This document shows positions 1 to 7,973 of a stretch of DNA of 23,446 nucleotides, one piece after another. Position numbers and translations under genes: made by a program. A model generated the notes under the pieces. It had not been told where the DNA came from. It was given only the letters and a program-made list of their open reading frames with translations, and made no database searches. This DNA comes from Bacteroidales bacterium (GTDB taxonomy: Bacteria; Bacteroidota; Bacteroidia; Bacteroidales; UBA932): contig JAFUQW010000050.1 in assembly GCA_017472115.1 (NCBI GenBank), positions 1 through 23,446 of the forward strand, written 5' to 3'. Positions within the stretch are counted from its first letter, which is position 1, and each line of letters starts with the position of its first letter.

Positions 1-2
1 CC

Positions 3-595
3 GTTGTTATCAGTAGTTCAAAGATACAATAATTGAAAGCAATTCACAACACATACGTTTCTATTGAAATAGCCATACTTGTTGTTATCAGTAGTTCAAA
101 GATACAATAATTGAAAGCAATTCACAACCGACTCAATGTCATATTGTGCGAAGATTTGTTGTTATCAGTAGTTCAAAGATACAATAATTGAAAGCAATTC
201 ACAACAGGAGTTATGAATGTAGTAGAGCCAATGTCGTTGTTATCAGTAGTTCAAAGATACAATAATTGAAAGCAATTCACAACGCGGCGAGTTGATTATT
301 AATCCAAGTAATGGTTGTTATCAGTAGTTCAAAGATACAATAATTGAAAGCAATTCACAACACAAATCAGGCGAACGACTGAACCAGGGCGGTTGTTATC
401 AGTAGTTCAAAGATACAATAATTGAAAGCAATTCACAACACCATTTTTGAGGATTGGTGCAAAATCGGTGTTGTTATCAGTAGTTCAAAGATACAATAAT
501 TGAAAGCAATTCACAACAGCCGTTACGGGGTGCTCAACTCCATTACCGTTGTTATCAGTAGTTCAAAGATACGATAATCGAAAGCAAGTTGTGCA
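3..595 (-). CRISPR. Type II-C-like CRISPR array end: 8 repeats, 7 spacers
   Basis: Seven identical 48-nt repeats start at 3, 81, 158, 236, 314, 392 and 470. On the plus strand they begin GTTGTTATCAGTAG and end GCAATTCACAAC. An eighth copy at 548-595 matches for its first 25 bases and then decays. Spacers occupy 51-80, 129-157, 206-235, 284-313, 362-391, 440-469 and 518-547; six are 30 nt and one is 29 nt, and none resembles another. Repeat length, 30-nt spacers and the minus-strand form (GTTGTGAATTGCTTTC at one end, GTATCTTTGAAC in the middle) resemble Bacteroidota Cas9 (II-C) repeats as I recall them, so I infer transcription leftward. No cas gene is visible; the array reaches the left edge, so cas9-cas1-cas2 and further spacers probably lie beyond position 1. 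The array itself is certain; subtype and orientation are inferred. Confidence 0.95.
19..571 (-). promoter_or_regulatory. Promoter element repeated inside each CRISPR repeat
   Basis: Read on the minus strand, every repeat contains TATCTTTG, an exact match to the Bacteroidota -7 consensus TAnnTTTG. Copies lie at 19-26, 97-104, 174-181, 252-259, 330-337, 408-415, 486-493 and 564-571. In the seven intact repeats a TTG (-33 element) sits exactly 20 nt upstream, the expected spacing. The same octamer precedes purE, purM, cysS and the DUF4783 gene in this window. Initiation would fall in the last third of the repeat, so each transcript would run through one spacer into the next repeat. The eighth, degenerate repeat keeps TATCTTTG but has lost the TTG at that spacing. 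Function is inferred from sequence only. Confidence 0.6.
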
Positions 596-628
596 TCAGG
601 CTGGGTTTGTCCATGAGAATGAGGGAAT

Positions 629-690
629 TGGTGGAATAACTGCTGTTTTGAGTGGGAGTTTCCACCAGAAGGGCTGTTTTGGTGGAAACT
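629..690 (+). terminator. Perfect 11-bp hairpin with alternative upstream pairing
   Basis: AGTTTCCACCA at 657-667 pairs perfectly with TGGTGGAAACT at 680-690 (12-nt loop). It is followed on the plus strand by a pyrimidine-rich tail (TTCTTTCTTTC), like a weak intrinsic terminator. An upstream segment, TGGTGGAA at 629-636, can pair with the same left arm (660-667), so the two stems exclude each other. GCTGTTTTG also recurs at 642-650 and 673-681, so part of the structure may have arisen by duplication. On the minus strand, downstream of the kinase gene, no T-rich tail follows, so it is a poor terminator for that gene. A second small inverted repeat (ACTATAC 714-720, GTATAGT 733-739) lies nearby. 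Nothing else recognisable lies in 596-766. Confidence 0.45.
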
Positions 691-766
691 GTGTTCTTTC
701 TTTCTTTCATTGTACTATACGATTTTGTCCTTGTATAGTGTCAACTTTTTTCAGTTCAAGTCACCC

Positions 767-3700
767 TCACGCCTTGTCACCCTCATATTTCGGAAGTGTG
801 ACGATGAAGCTTGCTCCGCCGAGTGCAAAGGACTTGCGGTAGCTGATTTCTCCGTCGCACTTTTCTATTATGTTGCGGCAGATGGCCAGACCGAGACCTG
901 TTCCGGAACTCTTTGTCGTGAAGTTCGGGGTGAAGAGTCTGTTCTGGTTCTCTTCGGACACTCCCGGTCCGTTGTCATCGAACACGATGTCATAACAGTT
1001 TTCCTTCGTGCTGTTTCTCAGGCAGATGAGAACCTTGCCGGGAACCGTCTCCTCTCCGCGCTCAGCCGCCTCCTTCTGCTGTATCTCCACGGCCTGGATC
1101 GCATTGGTGAGCAGGTTGACGAACACACGGATCAATTGCGGTTTAGGAGCCATCACAAGGGCCTTCTCCATACCTATATATGATATGTTTACATTATCCT
1201 TGTTGTCAAAGATCAGCAGCTGGTCCTTGAGAGTCTTGTCGAGGTCGAGAAGGACAGGCTCCTCACTGTAGAGTTTGGCGAATGTAGAGAACTCATTGGC
1301 AGTGTCCGTAAGGATGTCGATATGTTCGAGGACGACGGCTGAAACCTTGTCGAACTTGTCCTCCCATGCAGGATTTCCCTTGTCCTTGAGCCTGATGAGC
1401 CTTTGGATCTCAAGTTTGATAGGAGTGAGCGGGTTCTTGATCTCATGGGCCACCTGACGGGCCATCTGGCTCCATGCCTTGTCCCTCTCCGCCTGTGCGA
1501 GCTGTCTTGTAGAGTCAGAAAGGTCATGCACCATTCTGTTGTAGGCATCCACAAGCGAAGAAATCTCGTCCTCACGCTTATAGACTATGTATTCGAGACT
1601 GTTGATGTCTGCGCTGTTCATCTTGCGTCCCATCTCGATCAATGGCGTGAAGAGATTGTTCACTTCCCGTGTGCTGAAGAGGAGAGATGCGATGAGCAGC
1701 AGCAGGAAGAGGTTGATTATCAGTGCAGCATGGAAGAAAGCCTCCCTCCTGAAGTCATAGTTGCTGTCTGTATATGGTGCGCAGACTATCGCTATTATTT
1801 CTCTTTTGTCATTGAATACAGGCGCATACATCGACCAGTAGCTGTAGTCGTCTATCTTTTCCCTGTGGATGAAATAGCGCTGGTGATGATATGTTATGTT
1901 GTCGAAAGCCTCCTGATCTATCCTGCTGCCGAGAATCATTCTTTCGAATACTTCGGGTGTAGTCGAGCGGAACACCTTTCCTTCCGGGGTATAAAGCGTG
2001 ATGTCCGTCTTTGTGCTGTTGCCTATGCTTTCCAGAATACCTGCGAATTCCTGTGTGTTGAGGTCCTGCCATCCTGTAGCCAATCTTGAGCGGTTTTCGA
2101 TCATGGCCTGTATCGTGCTGATCTTCGATGACATGAGGTTGTACATGTTGTTCTCATTTCGCTTATATACGAAGAGGACGCTGATCACGGTCATGCTGGC
2201 AAGGATCAGGGTCGATGAGGTGAAAAGTATTGTATTGATCCTGATTCTGAAATAGTTGCTCTTGAATACTTTCTTCTTGTCCTTCTTCTGTGCGAAAAGA
2301 GAAAGTATGCCGGCAAGTGCCAGGAAGAGGTAGGAGAACGAAGTGAAGTAAACCATCGCATTCCTCTGTGCCCTTGAGATGATTATCATTTCGCTGTCAC
2401 TTATGTCGTGCATGAAGTGGACATATCCGTTGTTTCTGCTTACCCTGCTTCCCGACTCATCTGTACCCTTCTCATCTGAGATTTCAAAAACAGTAGGATA
2501 TGCATAGTTCCCCTTGTACGACATCAGTCTCTCGGAGTCGTATTTCGCATATGAGTATATGGCAGGTATGTTTATTTCTCCGGGATTGGAAAACCTTCCT
2601 ACAATGCTGTAATAGCCCCTGTCCTCGCGATTGGAGTTGGATTCTACGAGAAGGATCATTCTTGTTACACCGACGCCTTGATTGTAGAACATGAAGAGAC
2701 CTGCATATCGACTGCGGCCGTTGGCATCCTTGATGAAGAAGAACGGTGAATCATCGGCTATTCTTGTGCCGGAATGTATGATGTTGTTGAAGAATGATGA
2801 AGCTGTCTTGTCCTGTTCGTTGAATATGAGGACGTTCATGTTATAGTCCTGTCTGATGCGGCTCAGGTAATATTCGGATAGCCTGTTTATTATTATTGAT
2901 GATCCGTTTTCGATAGTCGTAAGTGTGGAGATGAGCCGGTCTTCGGCTATGGCCTCTTCCACATTCCTGAGACGGATTTCCAGACCGAGATCTCTCTCTA
3001 CAGCCAGTCTGTTGGCCCAGACCATGACTCTGTCCTGCTCTTTACGGAAGCCTATGATTCCTGCCGTGAATGTGAAGTACAGAGAGAACAGAAATGCAAA
3101 GACGACTAATTTCTTAGGTGAGAAGATGTTGTAACGGAAACCGAAGAATTCGGTGACTGCCGGTCTGAGGAACTGCATCTGTATCAGCAGGCAGGCGAGA
3201 AGTCCTGTATATGAGATATATACAGATATGGTGTATAATGTGTTCTCATCCCATCTGTAAAGTTCAAGCGAGATGCTGGAGTTCATTATGAGACTCCTGA
3301 GAGTCATGTTCGTATAGATGAATGTGGCTGCAATGCTGATGGCAAGTACGGTCCCCCATACAGCCATTCTTCTTTTGCGTTTCTTCTTGTTGATGCGTAT
3401 CAGAGACAACAGCCTGTTCTTTATCAGGAACGTGCACAGGTTGAAGAGGAATATGAAAGTGTTGACCAGCAGCAGCGCACCGAGGGAGAAGAGGAATCCT
3501 CCGTCTGCATACAGGGTCGGAGAAAAGATCTCCGATGATCCGTTCATCTGCAGCCCCCATATGTATGAAATGATGAGAAGAACTATCAGAAGACCGCTTA
3601 CGAGGAAATAAATCTTCATAGTTCTGTGTCCGGCAAGGAACAGAATGGAGGCTATTATGAGCAGAATCACAGCGAGCCATTGCAGGGACGAATCTTCAAA

Positions 3701-4348
3701 GAACGGATTGCCGTCCATCGAGTCTAAGGTTATGCAGAAGATGGGTTGTCCGTTGACTGCGACAGGGTAACCGTTTCCATGACTGATAGGAATGACGGAG
3801 TAATAGTCCTTCAGCTGAAGAGCCTTGTTGACTCCGTTCTCGGTCTTGTGCATGTCGTCGATCAGGGTGTTCATGATCTCGATGCCGGCTATTATCTTCT
3901 CGTTGCTGTTGCCATGGACAGCTTTCACTACATACCATTTGGGACCGAGACTTATGAATGAAAGGTTCTCCGTCACATCGGCAAGAGGAGAGACAAGCCT
4001 GTCGTTCATGTCGCTGATCCTCTGGAATACCATTCTTCTGGCTATGTCGTCGTTGATGATGGAGAACTGGTTGCACCATGACTGAAGGGAATCGTTGACA
4101 TATCGGTAAATCACCATGTCCTCGGGAAGCTTCATCTCCAGCAGGTCGCATTTATCCGTGTCCATAGCTTCGGCTATGTGGCCGTCAAGGATCTTTAATC
4201 TCTGCTCCAGCCTGTAACCAGCCTTGTCGGCAACTGCCTCGGTATCGCTGCCGATGTTGTTGCTGACCAGAGACAATATGAAGAGGAAGAATGCCAGAAG
4301 AAATATGGCGAGTGGCAACTTCTTGTGTAAGAAATCCTTGCTGAACAT
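767..4348 (-). CDS. NtrY-like membrane sensor histidine kinase
   Basis: A very large (1193-residue) sensor kinase that should autophosphorylate and pass phosphate to a response regulator. Visible order: a membrane segment near 11-29; an extracytoplasmic region to about 220; a block of membrane segments (about 222-240, 245-264, 284-309, 329-347, 371-391, 412-433); a second extracytoplasmic region of about 230 residues; segments near 665-686 and 706-727; a third sensor region about 728-870; a segment near 872-891; a HAMP-like linker; then the kinase core. The H-box is VAHEIKNPLTPIK with phospho-acceptor His968. N-box Asn1082 lies in VNLLTNAIQAV, the G1 box DNGPG is at 1125-1129 and the G2 box GTGLG at 1149-1153. 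The AHEIKNPLTPIK form is typical of NtrY-type kinases. It starts 11 nt after the rlmH stop and probably shares its transcript. No response regulator is adjacent, so partner and signal are unknown. Confidence 0.9.
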   Translation of the reverse strand: MFSKDFLHKKLPLAIFLLAFFLFILSLVSNNIGSDTEAVADKAGYRLEQRLKILDGHIAEAMDTDKCDLLEMKLPEDMVIYRYVNDSLQSWCNQFSIINDDIARRMVFQRISDMNDRLVSPLADVTENLSFISLGPKWYVVKAVHGNSNEKIIAGIEIMNTLIDDMHKTENGVNKALQLKDYYSVIPISHGNGYPVAVNGQPIFCITLDSMDGNPFFEDSSLQWLAVILLIIASILFLAGHRTMKIYFLVSGLLIVLLIISYIWGLQMNGSSEIFSPTLYADGGFLFSLGALLLVNTFIFLFNLCTFLIKNRLLSLIRINKKKRKRRMAVWGTVLAISIAATFIYTNMTLRSLIMNSSISLELYRWDENTLYTISVYISYTGLLACLLIQMQFLRPAVTEFFGFRYNIFSPKKLVVFAFLFSLYFTFTAGIIGFRKEQDRVMVWANRLAVERDLGLEIRLRNVEEAIAEDRLISTLTTIENGSSIIINRLSEYYLSRIRQDYNMNVLIFNEQDKTASSFFNNIIHSGTRIADDSPFFFIKDANGRSRYAGLFMFYNQGVGVTRMILLVESNSNREDRGYYSIVGRFSNPGEINIPAIYSYAKYDSERLMSYKGNYAYPTVFEISDEKGTDESGSRVSRNNGYVHFMHDISDSEMIIISRAQRNAMVYFTSFSYLFLALAGILSLFAQKKDKKKVFKSNYFRIRINTILFTSSTLILASMTVISVLFVYKRNENNMYNLMSSKISTIQAMIENRSRLATGWQDLNTQEFAGILESIGNSTKTDITLYTPEGKVFRSTTPEVFERMILGSRIDQEAFDNITYHHQRYFIHREKIDDYSYWSMYAPVFNDKREIIAIVCAPYTDSNYDFRREAFFHAALIINLFLLLLIASLLFSTREVNNLFTPLIEMGRKMNSADINSLEYIVYKREDEISSLVDAYNRMVHDLSDSTRQLAQAERDKAWSQMARQVAHEIKNPLTPIKLEIQRLIRLKDKGNPAWEDKFDKVSAVVLEHIDILTDTANEFSTFAKLYSEEPVLLDLDKTLKDQLLIFDNKDNVNISYIGMEKALVMAPKPQLIRVFVNLLTNAIQAVEIQQKEAAERGEETVPGKVLICLRNSTKENCYDIVFDDNGPGVSEENQNRLFTPNFTTKSSGTGLGLAICRNIIEKCDGEISYRKSFALGGASFIVTLPKYEGDKA

Positions 4349-4359
4349 GTGGTCGCGCG

Positions 4360-4833
4360 TTATTCGTGGTGGTAAGGTTCTCCTTTCATTATGGTGAAAG
4401 CCCTGTAAAGCTGTTCTGCGAATATGGTCCTTACCATCTGGTGTGAGAAGGTCATCCTGGAGAGTGAAATCTTGGAATCAGCCCTGGCATAGACAGTCTC
4501 GGAAAAGCCGTAGGCCCCACCGATTACAAAGACCATATCCTTGCATTCATAATTTATCTTATCCTGCAAAATTCCGGCCAACTGCATTGATGAATATTCT
4601 TTTCCGCGCTCGTCAAGAAGGATGACGTCGTCGGAAGGCCTGATGTTCTTCAGAATCAGTTCGCCCTCCTTGATCTTGATCTGTTCCCTGCTGAGAGCCG
4701 AGACATTCTTCAGTTCCGGAATTTCAGTGAGAGTGAAAGGTATGTAATGTCTGAGTCTCGATACATAGATTTCGAGTCCCTGCCTGACCCAGTCCCGGTC
4801 GGTCTTTCCCACTGTCAGCAATGTTATCTTCAT
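4360..4833 (-). CDS. rlmH: 23S rRNA pseudouridine-1915 N3-methyltransferase RlmH
   Basis: RlmH is a SPOUT-family enzyme that methylates pseudouridine 1915 in 23S rRNA on the assembled 70S ribosome, using S-adenosylmethionine. The product is 157 residues, the usual family length. It begins MKITLLTVGKT, has the SAM-binding knot segment FVIGGAYGFSE and ends with the family signature YRAFTIMKGEPYHHE. The frame is open upstream to a start at 4875, but that would add 14 residues that are not part of the family, and the promoter octamer at 4854-4861 lies inside that extension, so ATG at 4833 is chosen. It is followed after 11 nt by the sensor kinase gene. Confidence 0.95.
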   Translation of the reverse strand: MKITLLTVGKTDRDWVRQGLEIYVSRLRHYIPFTLTEIPELKNVSALSREQIKIKEGELILKNIRPSDDVILLDERGKEYSSMQLAGILQDKINYECKDMVFVIGGAYGFSETVYARADSKISLSRMTFSHQMVRTIFAEQLYRAFTIMKGEPYHHE

Positions 4834-4853
4834 TCTTGTTGTTCTTGGAAAGA

Positions 4854-4861
4854 CAAATATA
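4854..4861 (-). promoter_or_regulatory. Predicted -7 element for rlmH-kinase transcript
   Basis: The minus strand reads TATATTTG, an exact TAnnTTTG match, ending 20 nt before the rlmH ATG. No clear TTG is seen at the -33 position. It supports the internal rlmH start. Confidence 0.5.
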
Positions 4862-4913
4862 AGAAAATCTCTCATTTATCTTTAAGCCGAAAGGTATTTT
4901 CCTGAGGAAATTA

Positions 4914-4943
4914 TTGCAAGGCTCGGAATTTGCAGTATCTTTG
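4914..4943 (+). promoter_or_regulatory. Predicted Bacteroidota promoter of the DUF4783 gene
   Basis: TTG at 4914-4916 and TATCTTTG at 4936-4943 are separated by 19 nt, fitting the Bacteroidota -33/-7 consensus. The octamer ends 22 nt before the ATG at 4966. It is divergent from the rlmH promoter about 55 nt away. Confidence 0.65.
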
Positions 4944-4965
4944 CCTCGGATTTCAATGTAAAAAT

Positions 4966-5373
4966 ATGGGTAAGAATGTAATAGGTACATTAGCGACGGC
5001 AGTCGCAATTCTGTCTTGTGTAGGTGCTTCTGCGCAGGATAATGCTTACGATGTATTCAATCCTATCGCTAAATATATAAGTACAGGCGAGGCGGAGAAG
5101 CTTTCCGCATGGTTTTCGGACAATCTTGAAGTGACGATATTCTCGAATTCCAATGAGTCGAGCCGTAATCAGGCAAAGCAGATCATGAAGTCTTTCTTCA
5201 AGTCCTATACTCCTCGTTCATTCGACATCAACCACAAGGCAGGCAGGGCGAATATGAAATATGCTCTCGGTACGCTGAACGCCGGAGGCGAGATGTTCAC
5301 AGTGACGATATTTGTCAATTATCACGATTCAGACTACCGTATCCAGCATCTTAAGATCGAACGTATGGAATAA
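4966..5373 (+). CDS. Secreted DUF4783 family protein
   Basis: A 135-residue exported protein. The start has a signal peptide (Lys near the N-terminus, a hydrophobic stretch, then a likely cut after ASAQ). The mature part (SAWFSDNLEVTIF, AKQIMKSFFKSYTPRSFDINHKAG, ending in a YRIQHLKIER strand) has the look of DUF4783, a small NTF2-like fold common in Bacteroidota whose function is unknown. It stands alone with its own promoter and ends just before a strong hairpin. An in-frame TTG at 4930 could extend the frame, but it lies upstream of the -7 octamer, so ATG at 4966 is preferred. Confidence 0.8.
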   Translation: MGKNVIGTLATAVAILSCVGASAQDNAYDVFNPIAKYISTGEAEKLSAWFSDNLEVTIFSNSNESSRNQAKQIMKSFFKSYTPRSFDINHKAGRANMKYALGTLNAGGEMFTVTIFVNYHDSDYRIQHLKIERME

Positions 5374-5389
5374 GAGGCAATAAAAATGA

Positions 5390-5421
5390 CGATGCTGCAA
5401 GATCTTGTTCTTGCAGCATCG
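5390..5421. terminator. Bidirectional terminator hairpin
   Basis: CGATGCTGCAAGA and TCTTGCAGCATCG form a perfect 13-bp stem with a 6-nt loop. On the minus strand it is followed by ATTTTTATTG, ending the cysS-exonuclease transcript; on the plus strand by CTTGTTTATC, ending the DUF4783 transcript. It lies between two convergent genes, as expected for a shared terminator. Confidence 0.85.
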
Positions 5422-5426
5422 CTTGT

Positions 5427-6203
5427 TTATCTGATTGTGAGTTCCACGGGGCAGTGGTCGGAACCGAAGATCCCGGTGTGGATCCTTGCTCCTTCCAGCC
5501 TGTCTTTCATGTTGTCCGAAGTGACGAAATAATCGATACGCCACCCCGCATTCTTCTGGCGGGCTTGAAAGCGGTAAGACCACCATGAATAGATGTCTGT
5601 CATTTCCGGGTAGAAATACCTGAATGTATCTGTGAAACCGGCATCGAGAAGGTTCGTGAACTGCGCCCTTTCCTCATCGGTGAATCCTGCGTTCATGCGG
5701 TTGCTCTTGGGATTCTTCAGGTCGATCTCCTTATGTGCCACATTGAGGTCGCCACATACGATCACTCCCATCAGCTCTCCTTTGGCATTCGTCTTTGCGG
5801 CCAGTCCCGTGAGATAGGCTCTGAAGTCGTCCTCCCACCTCATCCTGTAGTCAAGCCTCTTCAGACCGTCCTGCGAATTGGGCGTATAGACGCACACAAG
5901 AAAGAAATCCTCCATCTCGAGGGTGATCACGCGCCCTTCATGGTCGTGTTCGTCGATTCCGATTCCGTAGGTAACGCCTACCGGCTCATGCCTTGTATAG
6001 ATTGCCGTTCCCGAATAGCCTTTCTTATCTGCATAATTCCAATAAGAACGATATCCCGGAAATTCCAGGTCGATCTGGCCCTCCTGCAGTTTCGTTTCCT
6101 GCAGGCAGAAGAAATCCGCATCCAGCTCCGCGAAAATATCCGCGAATCCCTTGCCGCACACGGCCCTGAGGCCGTTCACATTCCATGAAATGAATTTATA
6201 CAT
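5427..6203 (-). CDS. xth: Exodeoxyribonuclease III (AP endonuclease)
   Basis: A 258-residue EEP-fold nuclease that nicks DNA at abasic sites and trims 3' ends in base excision repair. The family motifs are all present: ISWNVNGLRA at the start (Asn8), LQETKLQ with metal-binding Glu36, VYTPNS with Tyr106, GDLNVAH (Asp152, Asn154), the WRIDYF segment, and SDHCPV with catalytic Asp249-His250 close to the C-terminus. Length is normal for the short ExoIII/ExoA class. It begins 1 nt after the cysS stop and is probably translated from the same mRNA; it is followed by a strong terminator. Confidence 0.95.
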   Translation of the reverse strand: MYKFISWNVNGLRAVCGKGFADIFAELDADFFCLQETKLQEGQIDLEFPGYRSYWNYADKKGYSGTAIYTRHEPVGVTYGIGIDEHDHEGRVITLEMEDFFLVCVYTPNSQDGLKRLDYRMRWEDDFRAYLTGLAAKTNAKGELMGVIVCGDLNVAHKEIDLKNPKSNRMNAGFTDEERAQFTNLLDAGFTDTFRYFYPEMTDIYSWWSYRFQARQKNAGWRIDYFVTSDNMKDRLEGARIHTGIFGSDHCPVELTIR

Positions 6204-6204
6204 A

Positions 6205-7743
6205 TTATTCCAATGTCCATTCGGTGCCTTCCTTGGTGTCTTTGATCTGGATGCCGAGAGCCTTGAGATCGTCGCGGATACGGTCGCTGGTCGCCCAGTC
6301 CTTTGCCGCCTTTGCCGCCTTGCGCTGCTCGAGGACCATCTGCATCAGACCGTCTATGGTCTTTGTCGCCTTTCCTCCTTCGCTTTCCTCGTCACGCAGG
6401 CCGAGAACTCCGAATACGATATTGTCAAACAGATCGACAAGTGCCTGATAATCAGAATTGTCAAGAGTGATCTTCTTGTCCTTGGCTGTGTTGATGATGC
6501 GGATTGCATCGAATATATGCGACAATGCTATCGGTGTGTTGAGGTCGTCGCAGAGAGCCTCATATACCCCTTCGACAAGGGTGCGTACCTCTGCATTGGA
6601 AGCCTTGACTGCATCAGGAGCAGTCGCTGTGACGAACTCGCCGTAAGCCAGGGCAGGAGCTGCCTTGACGCCTGCTGCAGAAGCAAGGCTGCTAAGGTCC
6701 TTTGCTGCCTGCATTATCCTCTTCAGACCCTTTTCTGCGGCCTGAAGTGCTTCGTTGCTGAAGTCGAGGGTGCCGCGATAGTGTGCCTGGAGGATGAAGA
6801 AGCGCACGGTCATAGGCGTATATGCCTGTGCGAGTTTCTCGTGTTTTCCTGCAAAAAGTTCAGGCAGGGTGATGAAGTTGCCGAGCGACTTGCCCATCTT
6901 CTTGCCTTCGATGGTGATCATGTTGTTGTGCATCCAGTATTTTACGCCTGAAGTGCCTCTTGATGCCGTGTTCTGTGCGATCTCGCACTCGTGATGAGGG
7001 AAGAGAAGATCCATTCCGCCTCCGTGGATGTCGAACTCCTTGCCGAGATACTTCTCGCTCATTGCAGAGCACTCGAGGTGCCAGCCCGGGAATCCGTCGC
7101 TCCAAGGGGACGGCCAGCGCATGATGTGCTCCGGCGAAGCCTTCTTCCATAGTGCGAAGTCGTATGAGGCACGCTTGTCCTGCTGTCCGTCGAGGTCGCG
7201 TGTGCCTTCCTTCACTTCATCGAGGGTACGGCCTGAAAGGACGCCGTAGCGATGGTCCTTATCGTATTTGAGGACATCGAAATAGATGGATCCGTTGCTC
7301 TCGTATGCATATCCGGCCTCGATGATCTTCTTAACGAGGTCGATCTGCTCGATGATGTGTCCCGAAGCGCGCGGTTCGATCGATGGCGGAGCCACATTCA
7401 GCATACGCATGGCTTCATGATAGGCCAGGGTACACCTCTGTACTACTTCCATAGGCTCGAGCTGCTCGAGTCTTGCCTTCTTTGCGATCTTGTCCTCACC
7501 CTCGTCAGCGTCATGCTCGAGATGTCCCACGTCTGTGATGTTGCGGACATAACGCACCTTGTAGCCGAGGTGCCTGAGCAGTTTCACGAACACGTCGTAT
7601 GTAACTCCCGGTCTTGCATGTCCGAGATGGGCGTCGCCATATACGGTAGGGCCGCAGACGTAAAGGCCTACATGTCCTTCGTTCAGGGGTTTGAAGATCT
7701 CTTTCTTTCTTGAAAGCGAATTGGTTATATATAAGTCTCTCAT
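6205..7743 (-). CDS. cysS: Cysteinyl-tRNA synthetase
   Basis: Charges tRNA-Cys with cysteine in the cytoplasm; class I synthetase. The product is 512 residues, with the N-terminal signature [15 protein letters not shown] carrying zinc ligand Cys30 and the HIGH-type motif HLGH (39-42). The further zinc-site segments HLECSAM and FPHHECEI and the second catalytic motif KMGKS (282-286, in place of KMSKS, a form I recall from Bacteroidota) are present. A helical anticodon-binding C-terminal region follows. A TATCTTTG promoter element lies 30 nt upstream. It is the first gene of a two-gene unit with the exonuclease. Confidence 0.97.
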   Translation of the reverse strand: MRDLYITNSLSRKKEIFKPLNEGHVGLYVCGPTVYGDAHLGHARPGVTYDVFVKLLRHLGYKVRYVRNITDVGHLEHDADEGEDKIAKKARLEQLEPMEVVQRCTLAYHEAMRMLNVAPPSIEPRASGHIIEQIDLVKKIIEAGYAYESNGSIYFDVLKYDKDHRYGVLSGRTLDEVKEGTRDLDGQQDKRASYDFALWKKASPEHIMRWPSPWSDGFPGWHLECSAMSEKYLGKEFDIHGGGMDLLFPHHECEIAQNTASRGTSGVKYWMHNNMITIEGKKMGKSLGNFITLPELFAGKHEKLAQAYTPMTVRFFILQAHYRGTLDFSNEALQAAEKGLKRIMQAAKDLSSLASAAGVKAAPALAYGEFVTATAPDAVKASNAEVRTLVEGVYEALCDDLNTPIALSHIFDAIRIINTAKDKKITLDNSDYQALVDLFDNIVFGVLGLRDEESEGGKATKTIDGLMQMVLEQRKAAKAAKDWATSDRIRDDLKALGIQIKDTKEGTEWTLE

Positions 7744-7773
7744 TGCTGATGGTTTTTCAGATTTTACAATCTA

Positions 7774-7781
7774 CAAAGATA
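7774..7781 (-). promoter_or_regulatory. Predicted -7 element for cysS
   Basis: The minus strand reads TATCTTTG, an exact match to TAnnTTTG, ending 30 nt before the cysS ATG. The -33 position has TGTTTC rather than a clean TTTG. Confidence 0.55.
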
Positions 7782-7799
7782 GGAATTCTTTTTTAATAT

Positions 7800-7813
7800 G
7801 GAAACATGTGTCC
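7800..7813. promoter_or_regulatory. Operator-like near-palindrome upstream of cysS
   Basis: GGAAACATGTGTCC is a near-perfect dyad (GGAnACATGTnTCC) beside the -33 region of the cysS promoter. Its placement suits a dimeric regulator, but the site is short and could be chance. Confidence 0.2.
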
Positions 7814-7925
7814 ATTATGTGATTGACTCTCAGGTGTTTAAGCTTGCAGGGGGTGCCTGTTTTACGGAGGGGGAAAAGGTGCAATTTGTTGAATTCCAAT
7901 AAGTTCCTCGCCACACACAAAATTT

Positions 7926-7956
7926 TTTGCTGTTGATGCACGGAATTAGTAAATTG
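7926..7956 (+). promoter_or_regulatory. Possible rmuC promoter
   Basis: TTTG at 7926-7929 and TAAATTG at 7950-7956 are 20 nt apart. The second element lacks one T of TAnnTTTG. It would place the RNA start just before the ATG at 7974 and argues against the TTG start at 7965. Confidence 0.35.
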
Positions 7957-7973
7957 CAGCCAAATTGGCTTTT

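Noticed and set aside
572..700. A tracrRNA on the plus strand starting from the degenerate repeat
   Set aside because: Only GAAAGCAA plus weak wobble pairs can match the repeat's 5' part on the crRNA strand; the expected CACAAC partner is absent and no plus-strand promoter is seen. Kept only as a possible structured RNA.
549..1183. Two overlapping plus-strand open frames at the array edge and kinase 3' end (549-842 and 710-1183)
   Set aside because: They begin inside the degenerate CRISPR repeat or the gap and run antisense through the well-supported kinase gene; no family resemblance, no promoter.
4834..4875. Longer RlmH with 14 extra N-terminal residues
   Set aside because: The extension contains the -7 octamer and is not part of the family; ATG at 4833 gives the usual length.
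4930..4965. TTG start for the DUF4783 protein
   Set aside because: It lies upstream of the TATCTTTG element, and the signal peptide begins cleanly at ATG 4966.
7965..7973. TTG start for RmuC three codons upstream
   Set aside because: It overlaps the expected RNA start; ATG at 7974 is the simpler choice.
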